In this document: positions 10,230 to 19,753 of the stretch, one piece after another | How positions within the stretch are numbered: position 1 is the stretch's first letter | Layout of the letters: every line of letters starts with the position of its first letter | Assembly (NCBI RefSeq): GCF_001427525.1 | Contig: NZ_LMGU01000001.1 | Location: forward strand, 777,788 to 841,787 | From: Microbacterium sp. Root61 | GTDB lineage: Bacteria; Actinomycetota; Actinomycetes; Actinomycetales; Microbacteriaceae | Reading direction: 5' to 3' | Length of the DNA stretch: 64,000 nucleotides | Translations under genes and position numbers: made by a program | Notes under the pieces: model-generated | Told to the model about the DNA's origin: nothing | Seen by the model: only the letters and a program-made list of their open reading frames with translations | Databases searched by the model: none

Positions 10230-12038
10230 CTAGATCTCCTCCTCGAATGCCGGCGAATGCTCTTTCGCGTATTGGACGTAGCTGTTGCTGACGCCCTGCG
10301 GCACCATCGGCCACACCATGGCGTCCGCGCTCACGACGAAGTCGATGACGACCGGACGGTCGTTCGTCTCGAGCGCGAGCTTGATGGCGGCATCCACCTC
10401 GTCCTCACGCTCCACGCGGATCGCGAGGCATCCGTAAGCCTCGGCCAGCTTCACGAAGTCCGGAACGCGGATCGTGTCGTGGCCGGTGTTCAGGTCGGTG
10501 TTGGAGTACCGGCCGTCGTAGAACAGCGTCTGCCACTGGCGGACCATGCCCAGCGAAGAGTTGTTGATGATCGCGACCTTGATCGGGATCTTGTTGATCG
10601 TGCAGGTGGCGAGCTCCTGATTAGTCATCTGGAAGCAGCCGTCACCGTCGATCGCCCAGACCACGCGGTCGGGTTCGGCGACCTTGGCGCCCATCGCCGC
10701 CGGCACGGAGTAGCCCATCGTGCCCGCGCCGCCCGAGTTGAGCCAGGCGTTGGGGCGCTCGTACTTGATGAACTGCGCGGCCCACATCTGGTGCTGGCCG
10801 ACGCCCGCGGCATAGATGCCCTCGGGACCGGTGAGCTCACCGATCCGCTGGATCACGTGCTGCGGAGCCAGCAGTCCGTCGGTGGTCGGTGCGAAGCCGA
10901 GCGGGAACTCGTCGCGCAGGCCGTCCAGATAGGACCACCACTCTTCGGTGTCGGGCTTGCCGTCGATGGTCGCACCGCGGAATGCGGCATCCAGGTCGAC
11001 CAGGACATCCTTGAGGTCACCCACGATCGGCACATCGGCCATGCGGATCTTGGAGATCTCCGCCGGGTCGATGTCGACGTGCACGACCTGGGCGTTGGGC
11101 GCGAACAGCGCCGCCTTGCCCGTGACGCGGTCGTCGAAGCGTGCGCCGAGCGAGACCAGCAGGTCGGCCTCCTGCAGCGCGAGCACGGCGGGCACCGTGC
11201 CGTGCATGCCGGGCATGCCGAGGTGCTGCTGGTGCGAGTCGGGGAACGCGCCGCGCGCCATCAGCGTCGTGACGACCGGCGCACCGGTGGTCTCGGCCAG
11301 GGCGAGCAGCTCGGCCGACGCCTGCGAGCGGATCACGCCACCGCCGACGTAGAGGACGGGCTTCTTGGCCTCGGCCAGCAGCTGGGCCGCGGCCTGAATC
11401 TGCTTGCCGTGCGCCTTGGTCACCGGTCGGTAGCCCGGCAGGTCGATCTTGGGCGGCCATACGAAGGGCGCCTCGGCCTGCTGCGCATCCTTGGTGATGT
11501 CCACGAGCACCGGACCGGGGCGACCCGTACCGGCGATCTCGAACGCCGCCGCGATGGCGCCGGGGATGTCTTCGGGACGCTTGACCAGGAAGCTGTGCTT
11601 GGTGATCGGCATCGTGATGCCGACGATGTCGGCCTCCTGGAAGGCGTCCGTCCCCATCAGGTTCGAGAACACCTGCCCGGTGATGCAGACGATCGGCACG
11701 GAGTCCATGTAGGCGTCCGCGATCGCGGTCACGAGGTTGGTCGCCCCGGGGCCGGAGGTCGCGATCGCGACACCGACCTTGTTGGAGGCGGCCGCGTAGC
11801 CTTCGGCCGCGTGACCGGCGCCCTGCTCGTGCCGCACCAGGATGTGGCGCAGCTCGGTGCTGTCCATGAGCGGGTCGTACACGGGGAGGATGGCGCCGCC
11901 CGGAAGCCCGAAGACGTCGGTGACACCGAGCAGTTCGAGCGAGCGGACGACTGCCTGCGCGCCCGTGAGCACGGGCGCAGAGGTGGATGCGGTGCGAGAG
12001 GGTGGCCGCGGAACGGCCGATGCTGATTCGGCAGACAT
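10230..12038 (-). CDS. ilvB: Acetolactate synthase, large catalytic subunit
   Basis: Thiamine-diphosphate and FAD enzyme that condenses pyruvate with pyruvate or 2-ketobutyrate, the first common step of branched-chain amino acid synthesis. 602 residues. Catalytic Glu 71 is in [12 protein letters not shown], and the diphosphate-binding segment [12 protein letters not shown] through IINNSSLG lies at about 450-485. A poorly conserved Ser/Ala/Pro-rich tail occupies the first 20 residues. It lies 39 bp after ilvD and directly before ilvN. I see no room for a leader-peptide attenuator such as is known before ilvBNC in Corynebacterium. Confidence 0.97.
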   Translation of the reverse strand: MSAESASAVPRPPSRTASTSAPVLTGAQAVVRSLELLGVTDVFGLPGGAILPVYDPLMDSTELRHILVRHEQGAGHAAEGYAAASNKVGVAIATSGPGATNLVTAIADAYMDSVPIVCITGQVFSNLMGTDAFQEADIVGITMPITKHSFLVKRPEDIPGAIAAAFEIAGTGRPGPVLVDITKDAQQAEAPFVWPPKIDLPGYRPVTKAHGKQIQAAAQLLAEAKKPVLYVGGGVIRSQASAELLALAETTGAPVVTTLMARGAFPDSHQQHLGMPGMHGTVPAVLALQEADLLVSLGARFDDRVTGKAALFAPNAQVVHVDIDPAEISKIRMADVPIVGDLKDVLVDLDAAFRGATIDGKPDTEEWWSYLDGLRDEFPLGFAPTTDGLLAPQHVIQRIGELTGPEGIYAAGVGQHQMWAAQFIKYERPNAWLNSGGAGTMGYSVPAAMGAKVAEPDRVVWAIDGDGCFQMTNQELATCTINKIPIKVAIINNSSLGMVRQWQTLFYDGRYSNTDLNTGHDTIRVPDFVKLAEAYGCLAIRVEREDEVDAAIKLALETNDRPVVIDFVVSADAMVWPMVPQGVSNSYVQYAKEHSPAFEEEI

Positions 12039-12077
12039 GATGATGATCCTCGAATGAGAGATGAGATCGGAGGCCGT

Positions 12078-13796
12078 CTAGCCTGTGACCGCGCCTTCGG
12101 CAGCGGAATGCACGAGCTTCGAGTACTTGGCCAGAACGCCACGGGTATAGCGCGGAGGAAGCGGCTCCCAGCCTTCGCGGCGGGAGCCCAGCTCGGCCTC
12201 GTCGACGAGTAAGTCGAGAGTTCGAGCCGCGATATCGACCCGTATCAGATCACCATCGCGCACGAATGCGATGGGACCTGCGTCCACCGCTTCGGGAGCT
12301 ATGTGGCCGATGCACAGGCCGGTTGTGCCGCCTGAGAATCTGCCGTCCGTCAAGAGTAGTACATCTTTTCCGAGCCCGGCGCCCTTGATGGCGGCCGTGA
12401 TCGCGAGCATCTCGCGCATGCCGGGACCGCCCTTGGGGCCCTCGTAGCGGATGACCACGACGTCGCCGGCGTTGATCTCGCCGGCCTCGAGCGCGTCCAT
12501 CGCGCCGCGTTCGCGCTCGAACACCCGCGCGGGGCCCTCGAACACGTCGGCGTCGAAGCCGGCCGACTTCACGACGGCGCCTTCGGGGGCCATCGAGCCG
12601 TGCAGGATCGTGATGCCGCCGCTCTTGTGGATCGGGTTGTCGAAGGTGTGGATGACGGTGCCGTCGACCGGGGCGGGGTTGAGATCCGCCAGGTTCTCGG
12701 CGAGCGTCTTGCCGGTGACCGTCAGAGCGTCGCCGTGCAGCAGGCCCTCATCGAGCATCGCCTTCATGATGACCGGGATGCCGCCGTGCCGGTCGACGTC
12801 GTTCATGACGTACTTGCCGAAGGGCTTCATGTCCGCCACGTGCGGCACCTTGTCGCCGATGCGGTTGAAGTCGTGCAGCGTGAGCTCGACCTCGGCCTCG
12901 TTGGCGATCGCCAGGAGGTGCAGGACGACGTTGGTCGAACCGCCGAGCGCCATCGCGAGGGCGATCGCGTTCTCGAACGCCTCCTTCGTCAGGATGTCGC
13001 GCGTCGTGATGCCCTGACGCAGCAGGTTCACGACAGCCTCGCCGGAACGGTGCGCGAAGTAGTCGCGACGACGATCGGCCGACGGCGGGGCCGCCGAGCC
13101 GGGCAGGCTCAGGCCGAGCGCCTCGGCGACGGAGGCCATGGTGTTGGCCGTGTACATGCCGCCACAGGCACCTTCACCGGGAGCGATCGCGCATTCGATG
13201 CGCTTGAGGTCTTCCTCGCTCATCTTGCCCGCGAGGCAGGCGCCCACGGCCTCGAAGGAGTCGATGATCGTGACGTCCTTCTCGGTGCCGTCACTGAGCT
13301 TGACCCAGCCCGGGGCGATCGAGCCGGCGTACAGGAACACGCTGGAGAGGTCGAGGCGGGCGCTGGCCATCAGCATGCCGGGGATGGACTTGTCGCAGCC
13401 CGCGAGCAGGACGGAGCCGTCGAGACGCTCGGCCATGATGACGGTCTCGACGGAGTCGGCGATGACCTCGCGCGACACGAGCGAGAAGTGCATTCCCTCG
13501 TGCCCCATCGAGATGCCGTCGGAGACCGAGATGGTGCCGAACTGGAGCGGGTAGCCACCGCCGGCGTGCACGCCCTCCTTGGCGCCCTGTGCCAGGCGGT
13601 CCAGGCTCAGGTTGCACGGCGTGATCTCGTTCCAGCTGGACGCGATGCCGATCTGCGGCTTGTCCCAGTCCTCGTCTCCCATGCCGACCGCGCGGAGCAT
13701 GCCGCGGGAGGTCGTTGCTTCGATGCCGTCGGTGACGACTCGGCTGCGGGGTTTGATGTCTACGGACGCGCGGGAGGAGGGATCGAACTCAGGCAT
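12078..13796 (-). CDS. ilvD: Dihydroxy-acid dehydratase
   Basis: Iron-sulfur dehydratase making 2-keto acids from dihydroxy acids in valine and isoleucine synthesis. 572 residues. The three cluster cysteines are C61 (NEITPCNLS), C134 ([10 protein letters not shown]) and C211 ([13 protein letters not shown]), the spacing of the [2Fe-2S] type; the C-terminal [11 protein letters not shown] block is also present. The start lies nine bases after the otsB stop, so it appears to be transcribed from the trehalose genes onward. Phosphogluconate dehydratase is a relative, but the gene context is clearly ilv. Confidence 0.97.
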   Translation of the reverse strand: MPEFDPSSRASVDIKPRSRVVTDGIEATTSRGMLRAVGMGDEDWDKPQIGIASSWNEITPCNLSLDRLAQGAKEGVHAGGGYPLQFGTISVSDGISMGHEGMHFSLVSREVIADSVETVIMAERLDGSVLLAGCDKSIPGMLMASARLDLSSVFLYAGSIAPGWVKLSDGTEKDVTIIDSFEAVGACLAGKMSEEDLKRIECAIAPGEGACGGMYTANTMASVAEALGLSLPGSAAPPSADRRRDYFAHRSGEAVVNLLRQGITTRDILTKEAFENAIALAMALGGSTNVVLHLLAIANEAEVELTLHDFNRIGDKVPHVADMKPFGKYVMNDVDRHGGIPVIMKAMLDEGLLHGDALTVTGKTLAENLADLNPAPVDGTVIHTFDNPIHKSGGITILHGSMAPEGAVVKSAGFDADVFEGPARVFERERGAMDALEAGEINAGDVVVIRYEGPKGGPGMREMLAITAAIKGAGLGKDVLLLTDGRFSGGTTGLCIGHIAPEAVDAGPIAFVRDGDLIRVDIAARTLDLLVDEAELGSRREGWEPLPPRYTRGVLAKYSKLVHSAAEGAVTG

Positions 13797-13805
13797 TCCC
13801 GAAGT

Positions 13806-14609
13806 CTATTCCTGCGCGGAGGCGCGCATCGCGGCGAGCACGGACAACGCGGCGGCGAGTTCTTTGGCACTGCCCACCCGGACGGCGGCCGCCGTGCGAC
13901 CGTCGCCGACGCGGATGCCGAGATCGTCCGGACCGAGCTTGGCCATGGCGTCCTCGTCGGTCACGTCGTCACCGGCGAAGACCACCGCGGTGGCTCCGAC
14001 GTGCTCGCGCAGCACCGCGATCGCGGTGTCTTTGCCCTCCTGGCGGAAGGAGTACTCGACGATGTTGTGGCCGGTGCGGCGGCGCCAGTGCGGCGCGTTC
14101 TGCGCGACCAGCGCATCGGCGAACTGCCACGCGCGCTCGGCGTCGTCAGCGGAGGCCATCCGGGTGTGGATGCCGAAGCCGAAGGTCTTCGGCTCGACCC
14201 AGATGCCGTCCAGCTCCCCCAGTTCGGCTTCGGACGCCGCGCGCAGGCGATCGCGCAGGGCATGCTCCGAATCGAGTTCGTCCGGTTCGACGGCGCCGGA
14301 CTCGGGGTACCAGAACTCGGCGCCGTGCGAGCCGGCCAGCAGAATGGCGGACTCGTCGGTGTGCTCGGAGATGATCTCGAGGTCGGACAGGCTGCGTCCC
14401 GATACGAGTGCGACGACGGTGTCCGGGAGCGCGATCAGCTCGTCCAGCGCGGTGCGCGCCTCGGGCAGCATGCGGGCCTGCATCGGCTCGTCCTGCAGCA
14501 GCGACAACGTGCCGTCGAAGTCGAGGGCGACCAGCAGAGTCGGGGTGGCCGCGACCGAGCGCAGCGCCTCTTCTACGGAAAGATCCAGGTGAGCCGCGGC
14601 ATCCATCAT
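13806..14609 (-). CDS. otsB: Trehalose-6-phosphate phosphatase
   Basis: HAD-superfamily phosphatase releasing trehalose from trehalose 6-phosphate. 267 residues. Motif I DFDGTL lies at 30-35 (nucleophile Asp 30), motif II in ALVSGRS, and motif IV in FAGDDVTDEDA near 215. Its ATG overlaps the otsA stop (ATGA), so synthase and phosphatase are coupled. Trehalose is an osmoprotectant and a cell-envelope precursor in actinobacteria. Confidence 0.95.
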   Translation of the reverse strand: MMDAAAHLDLSVEEALRSVAATPTLLVALDFDGTLSLLQDEPMQARMLPEARTALDELIALPDTVVALVSGRSLSDLEIISEHTDESAILLAGSHGAEFWYPESGAVEPDELDSEHALRDRLRAASEAELGELDGIWVEPKTFGFGIHTRMASADDAERAWQFADALVAQNAPHWRRRTGHNIVEYSFRQEGKDTAIAVLREHVGATAVVFAGDDVTDEDAMAKLGPDDLGIRVGDGRTAAAVRVGSAKELAAALSVLAAMRASAQE

Positions 14610-16030
14610 TCTTCGTTCTCCTTCGCCCGGCGGGCGTCTGCTAGTGCATCGAGGAAGTCTCGCGACCAGGCGGCGACGTCGTGCTCGATGACTTTGCGTC
14701 GAAGGGCGCGCATGCGGCGCCCCTGTTCGGCTGCGGGCATTTCGACAGCCCGCACGATCGTGTCCTTGAGCGCGTCGATGTCGTGCGGATTCACGCGCAG
14801 CGCGCTGCCCAGCTCATCTGCGGCACCGGCGAACTCGCTCAGGATCAGCACGCCGCGGTTGTCGTTGCGTGTCGCGACGTACTCCTTCGCGACGAGATTC
14901 ATTCCGTCGCGCAGGGCGGTCACCAGCATGACGTCGGCGGCGAGGAAGAGCGCCACCATCTCCTCGCGCGGGTACCCCTGATGCAGGTAGCGGATCGCCG
15001 AGTGGCCCATCGTGTCGCGGTCGCCGTTGATACGGCTGACCATCTGCTCGATCTCGTCGCGCAGCTGCATATAGGCCTGCACGCGCTCGCGGCTGGGACT
15101 CGCGACCTGCACGAGGGTGACGTGCTCGACCGAAAGACGGCCGTCTTCGAGCAGCTCGCCGTAGGCCTTCAGCCGGTGACGGATGCCCTTCGTGTAGTCG
15201 AGGCGATCGACCCCGAGCAGGATCTTGTCGGGGTTGCCCAGGCTCTCGCGGATCTCCGCCGCGCGCGCCTTGACGTCGGGTCGTTGCGCGAGCTCCACGT
15301 ACGACGCGGTGTCGATGGAGATGGGGAACGCCTTGGCCAGCGCTACGCGCGAGCCGCCGTCGGGCAGCGGAACCCGGATACCGGAGGCCTTGGTCTCGTA
15401 GCGCAGCTGGCGGCGCACAGCACGCGCGAAGTTGCCGGCATCGGCGACCCGCTGGAAGCCGATCACGTCCGCTCCGAGGAGCCCTTCGAGGACTTGACGA
15501 CGCCACGGCAGCTGCGAGTACAGCCCGTATGCCGGGAAGGGAATGTGGTGGAAATAGCCGATCGTCAGATCGGGACGGGCTTCGCGCAGCATCTTGGGAA
15601 CCAACTGCAGCTGGTAGTCCTGCACCCAGACCGTGCCGCCCTCGGCCGCGGCGGCTGCAGCGGCCTCGGCGAAGCGCCGATTCACCCGCACGTACGCGTC
15701 CCACCACACCCGGCGATACCGGGGCACGGCGATCACGTCGTGGTACAGCGGCCAGATCGTGTCGTTCGAGAAGCCCTCGTAGTAGAGCTGGACCTCGTCC
15801 TCGGATAGCGGGACCGGCACGAGGTGGGTGCCCTCGAAGTCGAACGGCTCCAACTCGAGATCGGCCTGGCCTGGCCAGCCGACCCACGCGCCGTTCGCGC
15901 CGCGCATCACCGGCTCGAGCGCGGTGACCAGACCGCCGGGCGATCGGCGCCATCCTTCGGCTCCATCGAGGCCGTCGATACGATCGACGGGCAGGCGGTT
16001 TGCGACGACAACGAGTTCGGCCTGTGGCAC
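14606..16030 (-). CDS. otsA: Trehalose-6-phosphate synthase (GT20)
   Basis: Joins a nucleotide-activated glucose to glucose 6-phosphate to give trehalose 6-phosphate. 474 residues. VVVANRLPVDR at the N-terminus, GWPG near 51, YFHHIPFPAYG near 159 and GVDRLDYTKGI near 272 are GT20 signatures. The start is GTG 16030 with GGGAGGA just upstream. A TAGCCT hexamer (complement of 16059-16064) about 30 bp upstream is the likely -10 of the whole otsA-otsB-ilvD-ilvB-ilvN run. Confidence 0.95.
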   Translation of the reverse strand: MPQAELVVVANRLPVDRIDGLDGAEGWRRSPGGLVTALEPVMRGANGAWVGWPGQADLELEPFDFEGTHLVPVPLSEDEVQLYYEGFSNDTIWPLYHDVIAVPRYRRVWWDAYVRVNRRFAEAAAAAAAEGGTVWVQDYQLQLVPKMLREARPDLTIGYFHHIPFPAYGLYSQLPWRRQVLEGLLGADVIGFQRVADAGNFARAVRRQLRYETKASGIRVPLPDGGSRVALAKAFPISIDTASYVELAQRPDVKARAAEIRESLGNPDKILLGVDRLDYTKGIRHRLKAYGELLEDGRLSVEHVTLVQVASPSRERVQAYMQLRDEIEQMVSRINGDRDTMGHSAIRYLHQGYPREEMVALFLAADVMLVTALRDGMNLVAKEYVATRNDNRGVLILSEFAGAADELGSALRVNPHDIDALKDTIVRAVEMPAAEQGRRMRALRRKVIEHDVAAWSRDFLDALADARRAKENEE

Positions 16031-16128
16031 GAGTCCTCCCGGTTCCAGACGTCACCCCAGGCTACCCTTCTGCGGACCGCCCCGAACCGACGGGGCGACA
16101 GGGGCGGCTGGGCCGGTACGGTAGTCCC

Positions 16129-16383
16129 ATGCGCAAGTACCTCTTCGGCACGGGCATCATCAGCGCGGTGGTGAGTGGAATCTCGCTCCTGCGCGGACTG
16201 CGGGAGCACGAGCCGTTCACATGGCGCACCGCACTCTCCTGGCTGAGCTGGGGCATCACCCTGGCGCTCGCCATCGGCGCGATCGTCGATACGCGTCGCG
16301 CGTCGACCGGACACCTGGTCGCGGGCGACTCCCCCGTCGCCGGCCACGAGGCCAAGCTCGCGAAGAAGCGCCTCCGCGGCTGA
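16129..16383 (+). CDS. Small two-helix membrane protein
   Basis: 84 residues (MRKYLFGTGIISAVV). Two hydrophobic segments (about 5-22 and 35-53) are followed by a charged, probably cytoplasmic tail ending in KLAKKRLRG. No family recognised. Start ATG 16129 is strongly supported: TACGGT ends six bases upstream, the leaderless pattern seen throughout this window. Divergent from otsA. Confidence 0.75.
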   Translation: MRKYLFGTGIISAVVSGISLLRGLREHEPFTWRTALSWLSWGITLALAIGAIVDTRRASTGHLVAGDSPVAGHEAKLAKKRLRG

Positions 16384-16407
16384 TCTGCTCGGGGACTGTC
16401 GCTGGGC

Positions 16408-16854
16408 TCAGTCGATCGGGATCTCGTAGTGCACGAACCCGGTGGCGGTCGCGACCCGGTCGTAGAGCGCCCGGGCCCGGCGGTTGTCGTCTTTCGTGAG
16501 CCAGTACACCTTGGCCGCGCCGTGCTCCTGCGCCCAGTCGCGGACATGGGCGATGAGCGCGCTCGCGGTGCCGGCGCCGCGAGCGTCCGGGTGCACGAAC
16601 AGGTCCTCGAGGTAGCAGTACGGCCCCGCTGACCACGTCGCCGGGTGCGTCAGCCAGTGCACGATGCCGATGGCACGGCCCGTGTCATCCCGCGCGATCG
16701 CGCCGTGGATGTCGACGGTCGGATCGAGGATCCGCTCGAACGTCAGCAGAGTCTGGGCGGCGGGAAGCTCCGACTCGTAGAACTCGAGATAGTCGAACCA
16801 GAGCGCGAGCCATTCGTCGTGGTCGGCCCGAGTCAGCGCGGCGACATGCGTCAT
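16408..16854 (-). CDS. GNAT-family N-acetyltransferase
   Basis: 148 residues, a single GNAT fold. The acetyl-CoA loop is LFVHPDARGAGTASALIAHV (about 88-107), and YWLTKDDNRRARALYDRV (about 118-135) is the C-terminal signature. The substrate is unknown; amines, peptides and antibiotics are common in the family. TAGTCT lies seven bases before ATG 16854, indicating a leaderless message. It converges with the preceding small membrane protein gene. Confidence 0.88.
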   Translation of the reverse strand: MTHVAALTRADHDEWLALWFDYLEFYESELPAAQTLLTFERILDPTVDIHGAIARDDTGRAIGIVHWLTHPATWSAGPYCYLEDLFVHPDARGAGTASALIAHVRDWAQEHGAAKVYWLTKDDNRRARALYDRVATATGFVHYEIPID

Positions 16855-16939
16855 GTCGCTCAGACTAGGCGGGTGCGAGCGGAGTCGCACTGTTACGAGC
16901 CGGTTTCTCGGGCCTCCGCGGTCGCGTTTAGCCTCGACA

Positions 16940-17010
16940 CGGCACCGCGATGAGGCGAGCGGGTGGATGACACCCGCCACGGCGGTAGTCACTCCGCCGG
17001 TGCGGCGCCG
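16940..17010 (+). ncRNA. Structured leader upstream of metQ, riboswitch candidate
   Basis: A TAGCCT -10 hexamer (16929-16934) predicts a start near 16940, giving a leader of about 100 nt. In it, GCACCG (16942-16947) can pair with CGGTGC (16998-17003), enclosing hairpin A (GCGGGTG 16959-16965 with CACCCGC 16971-16977, loop GATGA) and hairpin B (GGCGG 16981-16985 with CCGCC 16994-16998). The 5' arm can alternatively pair with GCGGCGCCG (17002-17010). This resembles a three-way junction. It does not clearly match the SAM riboswitch consensuses I know. The function is inferred from position only. Confidence 0.4.
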
Positions 17011-17042
17011 ACTATCACCATCCTGAACGCACTTGGAGCATC

Positions 17043-17951
17043 ATGTCCCGCAAGAGATTCCTGGCCGCCACCGCTCTCGCCCTCCCGTTGGCCCTGATCA
17101 TGGCCGGATGCGCCGGTTCGGCCGGCTCCGCATCCTCCGGTGCGCCCACCGATGAGGCGACCGGCCCGGTACGCATCGGCGTCGTCGGCGCAGGCGACCC
17201 CTACTGGGACGTCTACAAGGACGCCGCTGCCGCCGAGGGCATCGAGGTCGAACTCGTCGACTTCAGCGAGTACACCCAGCCGAACCCGGCCCTGGCGGCG
17301 GGCGAGCTCGACCTCAACCAGTTCCAGCACATCATCTACCTCGCCACCTACAACGTGAACAGCGACGATGATCTGCAGCCCATCGGTTCCACGGCCATCT
17401 ACCCGCTCGGCCTGTACTCGGCGCAGTACGAGTCGGTCGAAGACATCCCCGAGGGCGCCACCGTCGCCGTTCCGAACGACGAGAGCAACCAGGCGCGCGG
17501 CCTACTCGTGCTGCAGTCCGCCGGACTCATCGAGCTCGAGGACGGCGGCTCGATCTTCTCGACCGTCGCCGACATCGACGCCGCGAACTCGAAGGTCAAG
17601 GTGGAGGCTCTGGACGCCGCATTCACTGCGACCTCTTTGCCCGATGTCGCAGCGGCGATCATCAACAACGACTTCGTCGAGGATGCCGGCCTGTCGTTCG
17701 AGGACGCGATCGCCACGGACGACCCGACGGACCCTAACGCGTTCCCCTACATCAACATCTTCGCCGCCAAGGCGGAAGACGCCGACAACCCGACCTACCT
17801 GAAACTCGTCGAGATCTTCCAGACGAATGCGGATGTGCTCGCGGGACTCCAGGAGGCGTCCGGAGGAACGGCCGTGACCGTCAAGACCCCGGCCAAGGAC
17901 CTCGTCGCGTCGCTCACCGACGTCGAGGACGACATCCGCGCCCAGCAGTAG
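17043..17951 (+). CDS. metQ: Methionine-type ABC importer, substrate-binding lipoprotein
   Basis: Extracytoplasmic receptor of a MetNIQ-type importer. 302 residues. Lipoprotein signal with lipobox LIMAGC (Cys 23), then an NlpA-fold domain (RIGVVGAGDPYWDVYKDAA, DLNQFQH) typical of D/L-methionine binding proteins. GGAG lies four bases before ATG 17043. It is separated from metN by a long perfect hairpin, which may let the binding protein be made in excess. Methionine is the expected substrate, but the binding protein alone does not prove it. Confidence 0.92.
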   Translation: MSRKRFLAATALALPLALIMAGCAGSAGSASSGAPTDEATGPVRIGVVGAGDPYWDVYKDAAAAEGIEVELVDFSEYTQPNPALAAGELDLNQFQHIIYLATYNVNSDDDLQPIGSTAIYPLGLYSAQYESVEDIPEGATVAVPNDESNQARGLLVLQSAGLIELEDGGSIFSTVADIDAANSKVKVEALDAAFTATSLPDVAAAIINNDFVEDAGLSFEDAIATDDPTDPNAFPYINIFAAKAEDADNPTYLKLVEIFQTNADVLAGLQEASGGTAVTVKTPAKDLVASLTDVEDDIRAQQ

Positions 17952-17956
17952 TCGCC

Positions 17957-17999
17957 GTGCGTGTGCGGCCCGTTCGATGCGAACGGGCCGCACACGCAT
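17957..17999 (+). terminator. Intra-operon hairpin between metQ and metN
   Basis: GCGTGTGCGGCCCGTTC (17959-17975) is perfectly complementary to 17981-17997, a 17-bp stem with a 5-base loop, extendable by one or two pairs. Only a weak pyrimidine run (TTCTCTCTC) follows. It probably acts as a partial terminator or as a 3' stabiliser of the metQ message. Confidence 0.8.
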
Positions 18000-18020
18000 G
18001 TTCTCTCTCAAGGAGCTGTC

Positions 18021-19058
18021 ATGACCCTCATCCGCCTCACGGATGTGACCAAGGTCTACCCTTCGACCACGAACGGCGCCGCGCCGGTCGTCGCCGTCGA
18101 CGATGTCTCGCTCGACATCGAAGCCGGTGAGATCTGGGGCATCATCGGGTACTCGGGAGCGGGGAAGAGCACGGTACTGCGCCTGGTCAACGCACTCGAG
18201 GCGCCCACATCGGGCGCCGTCGAGATCGACGGCCGCGACATCACCCGCCTCCGCGAACGCGAGTTGCGCGCGCTGCGCAGCGACATCGGCATGATCTTCC
18301 AGCAGTTCAACCTCTTCGAGTCCCGCACCGTCGCGGGCAACGTCGCCTACCCGCTCGAGGTGGCAGGTCGATCGCGTGCCGAGACCGCGACACGCGTGGC
18401 CGAACTGCTCGACTTCGTGGGTCTCACCGACAAGGCCCGCAGCTACCCCGAACAGCTCTCCGGTGGTCAGAAGCAGCGTGTCGGCATCGCCCGCGCTCTC
18501 GCCACCAGTCCCCGCATCCTGCTCGCCGACGAAGCCACGAGTGCGCTGGACCCCGACACGACGCAGGAGGTTCTCGAGCTCCTGAGTCGCGTCAATCGCG
18601 AACTGGGCATCACGATCCTCGTGATCACGCATGAAATGGACGTCATCCGCACGCTCGCCGACCGCGTGGTGGTGATGGAGAACGGCCGCGTCATCGAGAC
18701 GGGCGACGTCTTCGACATCCTCTCGGCGCCGGCCAACCCGGCCACGAGACGGTTCGTCGCGAGCATCATCGAGGACGTCCCTGTCGGCGCGCAGCTGCAG
18801 ACGCTGAGACAGCGGCACCCCGGCCGGATCGTGACGTTCACAATCCGCGACGGCGACGTCACGCAGGCAGATGTGTTCTCCGCCTTCGCCGCTGCGGACG
18901 TGCGCTTCGAACTCATCCACGGAGGCATCAACGACATCCGCGGACGGGTGTTCGGCCACCTCACCCTGGCGCTGAACGGCGATGCCGAAGCCGTCCAGAG
19001 GGCCATCGACACGGCGTCGGCATTCGCGCCGCTCATCGAGGAGGACGCCCGTGGATAG
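18021..19058 (+). CDS. metN: Methionine-type ABC importer, ATPase with NIL domain
   Basis: Drives the MetNIQ importer. 345 residues from ATG 18021 (AAGGAG five bases upstream). Walker A GYSGAGKST (43-51), signature LSGGQKQR, Walker B ILLADEATSALD, switch His in ITHEM. The last ~90 residues form the NIL (ACT-like) domain that in E. coli MetN binds methionine and inhibits transport. The stop overlaps the GTG of the permease by eight bases. Confidence 0.94.
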   Translation: MTLIRLTDVTKVYPSTTNGAAPVVAVDDVSLDIEAGEIWGIIGYSGAGKSTVLRLVNALEAPTSGAVEIDGRDITRLRERELRALRSDIGMIFQQFNLFESRTVAGNVAYPLEVAGRSRAETATRVAELLDFVGLTDKARSYPEQLSGGQKQRVGIARALATSPRILLADEATSALDPDTTQEVLELLSRVNRELGITILVITHEMDVIRTLADRVVVMENGRVIETGDVFDILSAPANPATRRFVASIIEDVPVGAQLQTLRQRHPGRIVTFTIRDGDVTQADVFSAFAAADVRFELIHGGINDIRGRVFGHLTLALNGDAEAVQRAIDTASAFAPLIEEDARG

Positions 19059-19710
19059 GCTCGTCGATCTGCTTCCGGAGCTCTGGTCCGCCACGTTCGA
19101 GACGCTCTACGTCGTCTCGCTCGCACTCGTCTTCGGCGGCCTTGCCGGGCTCCTGCTCGGGCTCGCGCTGTATGCCACCCGCGCGGGGAGCCTGTTCCCC
19201 CAGCGGATCGTCTTCGGCGTGCTCAATGTCGTCGTGAACTTCTTCCGGCCGATACCCTTCGTCATCCTGCTGGCGGCGGTGCAGCCGATCGCCCGCAGCG
19301 TGGGCATCCCGGGTATCGGACCGGAGTTCGGCATCTTCGCGATCACGATCGCGTCGATGTTCGCGATCAGCCGCATCGTCGAGCAGAACCTGCTCACCGT
19401 GCGGCCGGGCATCATCGAAGCGGCGCGCGCGGCGGGAGCCAGCCGCTCGCGCATCCTGTTCCGCCTGATCCCGCGCGAGTCGCTCGGACCTCTGATCCTG
19501 GGATACACGTTCATCGTCGTCGCCCTCGTCGACATGACAGCCATCGCCGGAGCGGTCGCGGCGGGCGGACTCGGCGAATTCGCGATCGTCTACGGCTTCA
19601 AGCAGTTCAACCCGGTGGTCACGTGGGCTGCCGTACTCGTCATCATCGTGATCGTCCAGGGTGTGCAGTTCCTGGGCAACGCTCTGGCGCGCAAGGTGTT
19701 GCGCCGCTGA
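19051..19710 (+). CDS. metI: Methionine-type ABC importer, permease
   Basis: Membrane channel of the importer. 219 residues with five or six helices; the EAARAAGASRSRILFRLIPRE loop (about 130-150) is the EAA motif that docks to MetN. The start is GTG 19051, inside the metN end, with GAGGAGG eight bases upstream. Length and order (binding protein, ATPase, permease) are those of methionine importers of actinobacteria. Confidence 0.93.
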   Translation: MDRLVDLLPELWSATFETLYVVSLALVFGGLAGLLLGLALYATRAGSLFPQRIVFGVLNVVVNFFRPIPFVILLAAVQPIARSVGIPGIGPEFGIFAITIASMFAISRIVEQNLLTVRPGIIEAARAAGASRSRILFRLIPRESLGPLILGYTFIVVALVDMTAIAGAVAAGGLGEFAIVYGFKQFNPVVTWAAVLVIIVIVQGVQFLGNALARKVLRR

Positions 19711-19725
19711 GTCGCGACACCGCAA

Positions 19726-19747
19726 GCCCGGGCACTCCGGCCCGGGC
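19726..19747. terminator. Bidirectional hairpin between metI and thiolase genes
   Basis: GCCCGGG (19726-19732) and CCCGGGC (19741-19747) form a 7-bp GC stem between two convergent genes. No T-tract follows on either strand, so termination would be of the GC-stem type often seen in actinobacteria. Confidence 0.5.
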
Positions 19748-19753
19748 GGGACT

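Noticed and set aside
12039..12077. Attenuator or leader peptide before ilvB
   Set aside because: Only 39 bp separate ilvD and ilvB, too short for a leader peptide with terminator.
12600..14981. 793-residue open frame opposite ilvD, otsB and otsA
   Set aside because: It crosses three certain genes on the other strand and has typical shadow composition.
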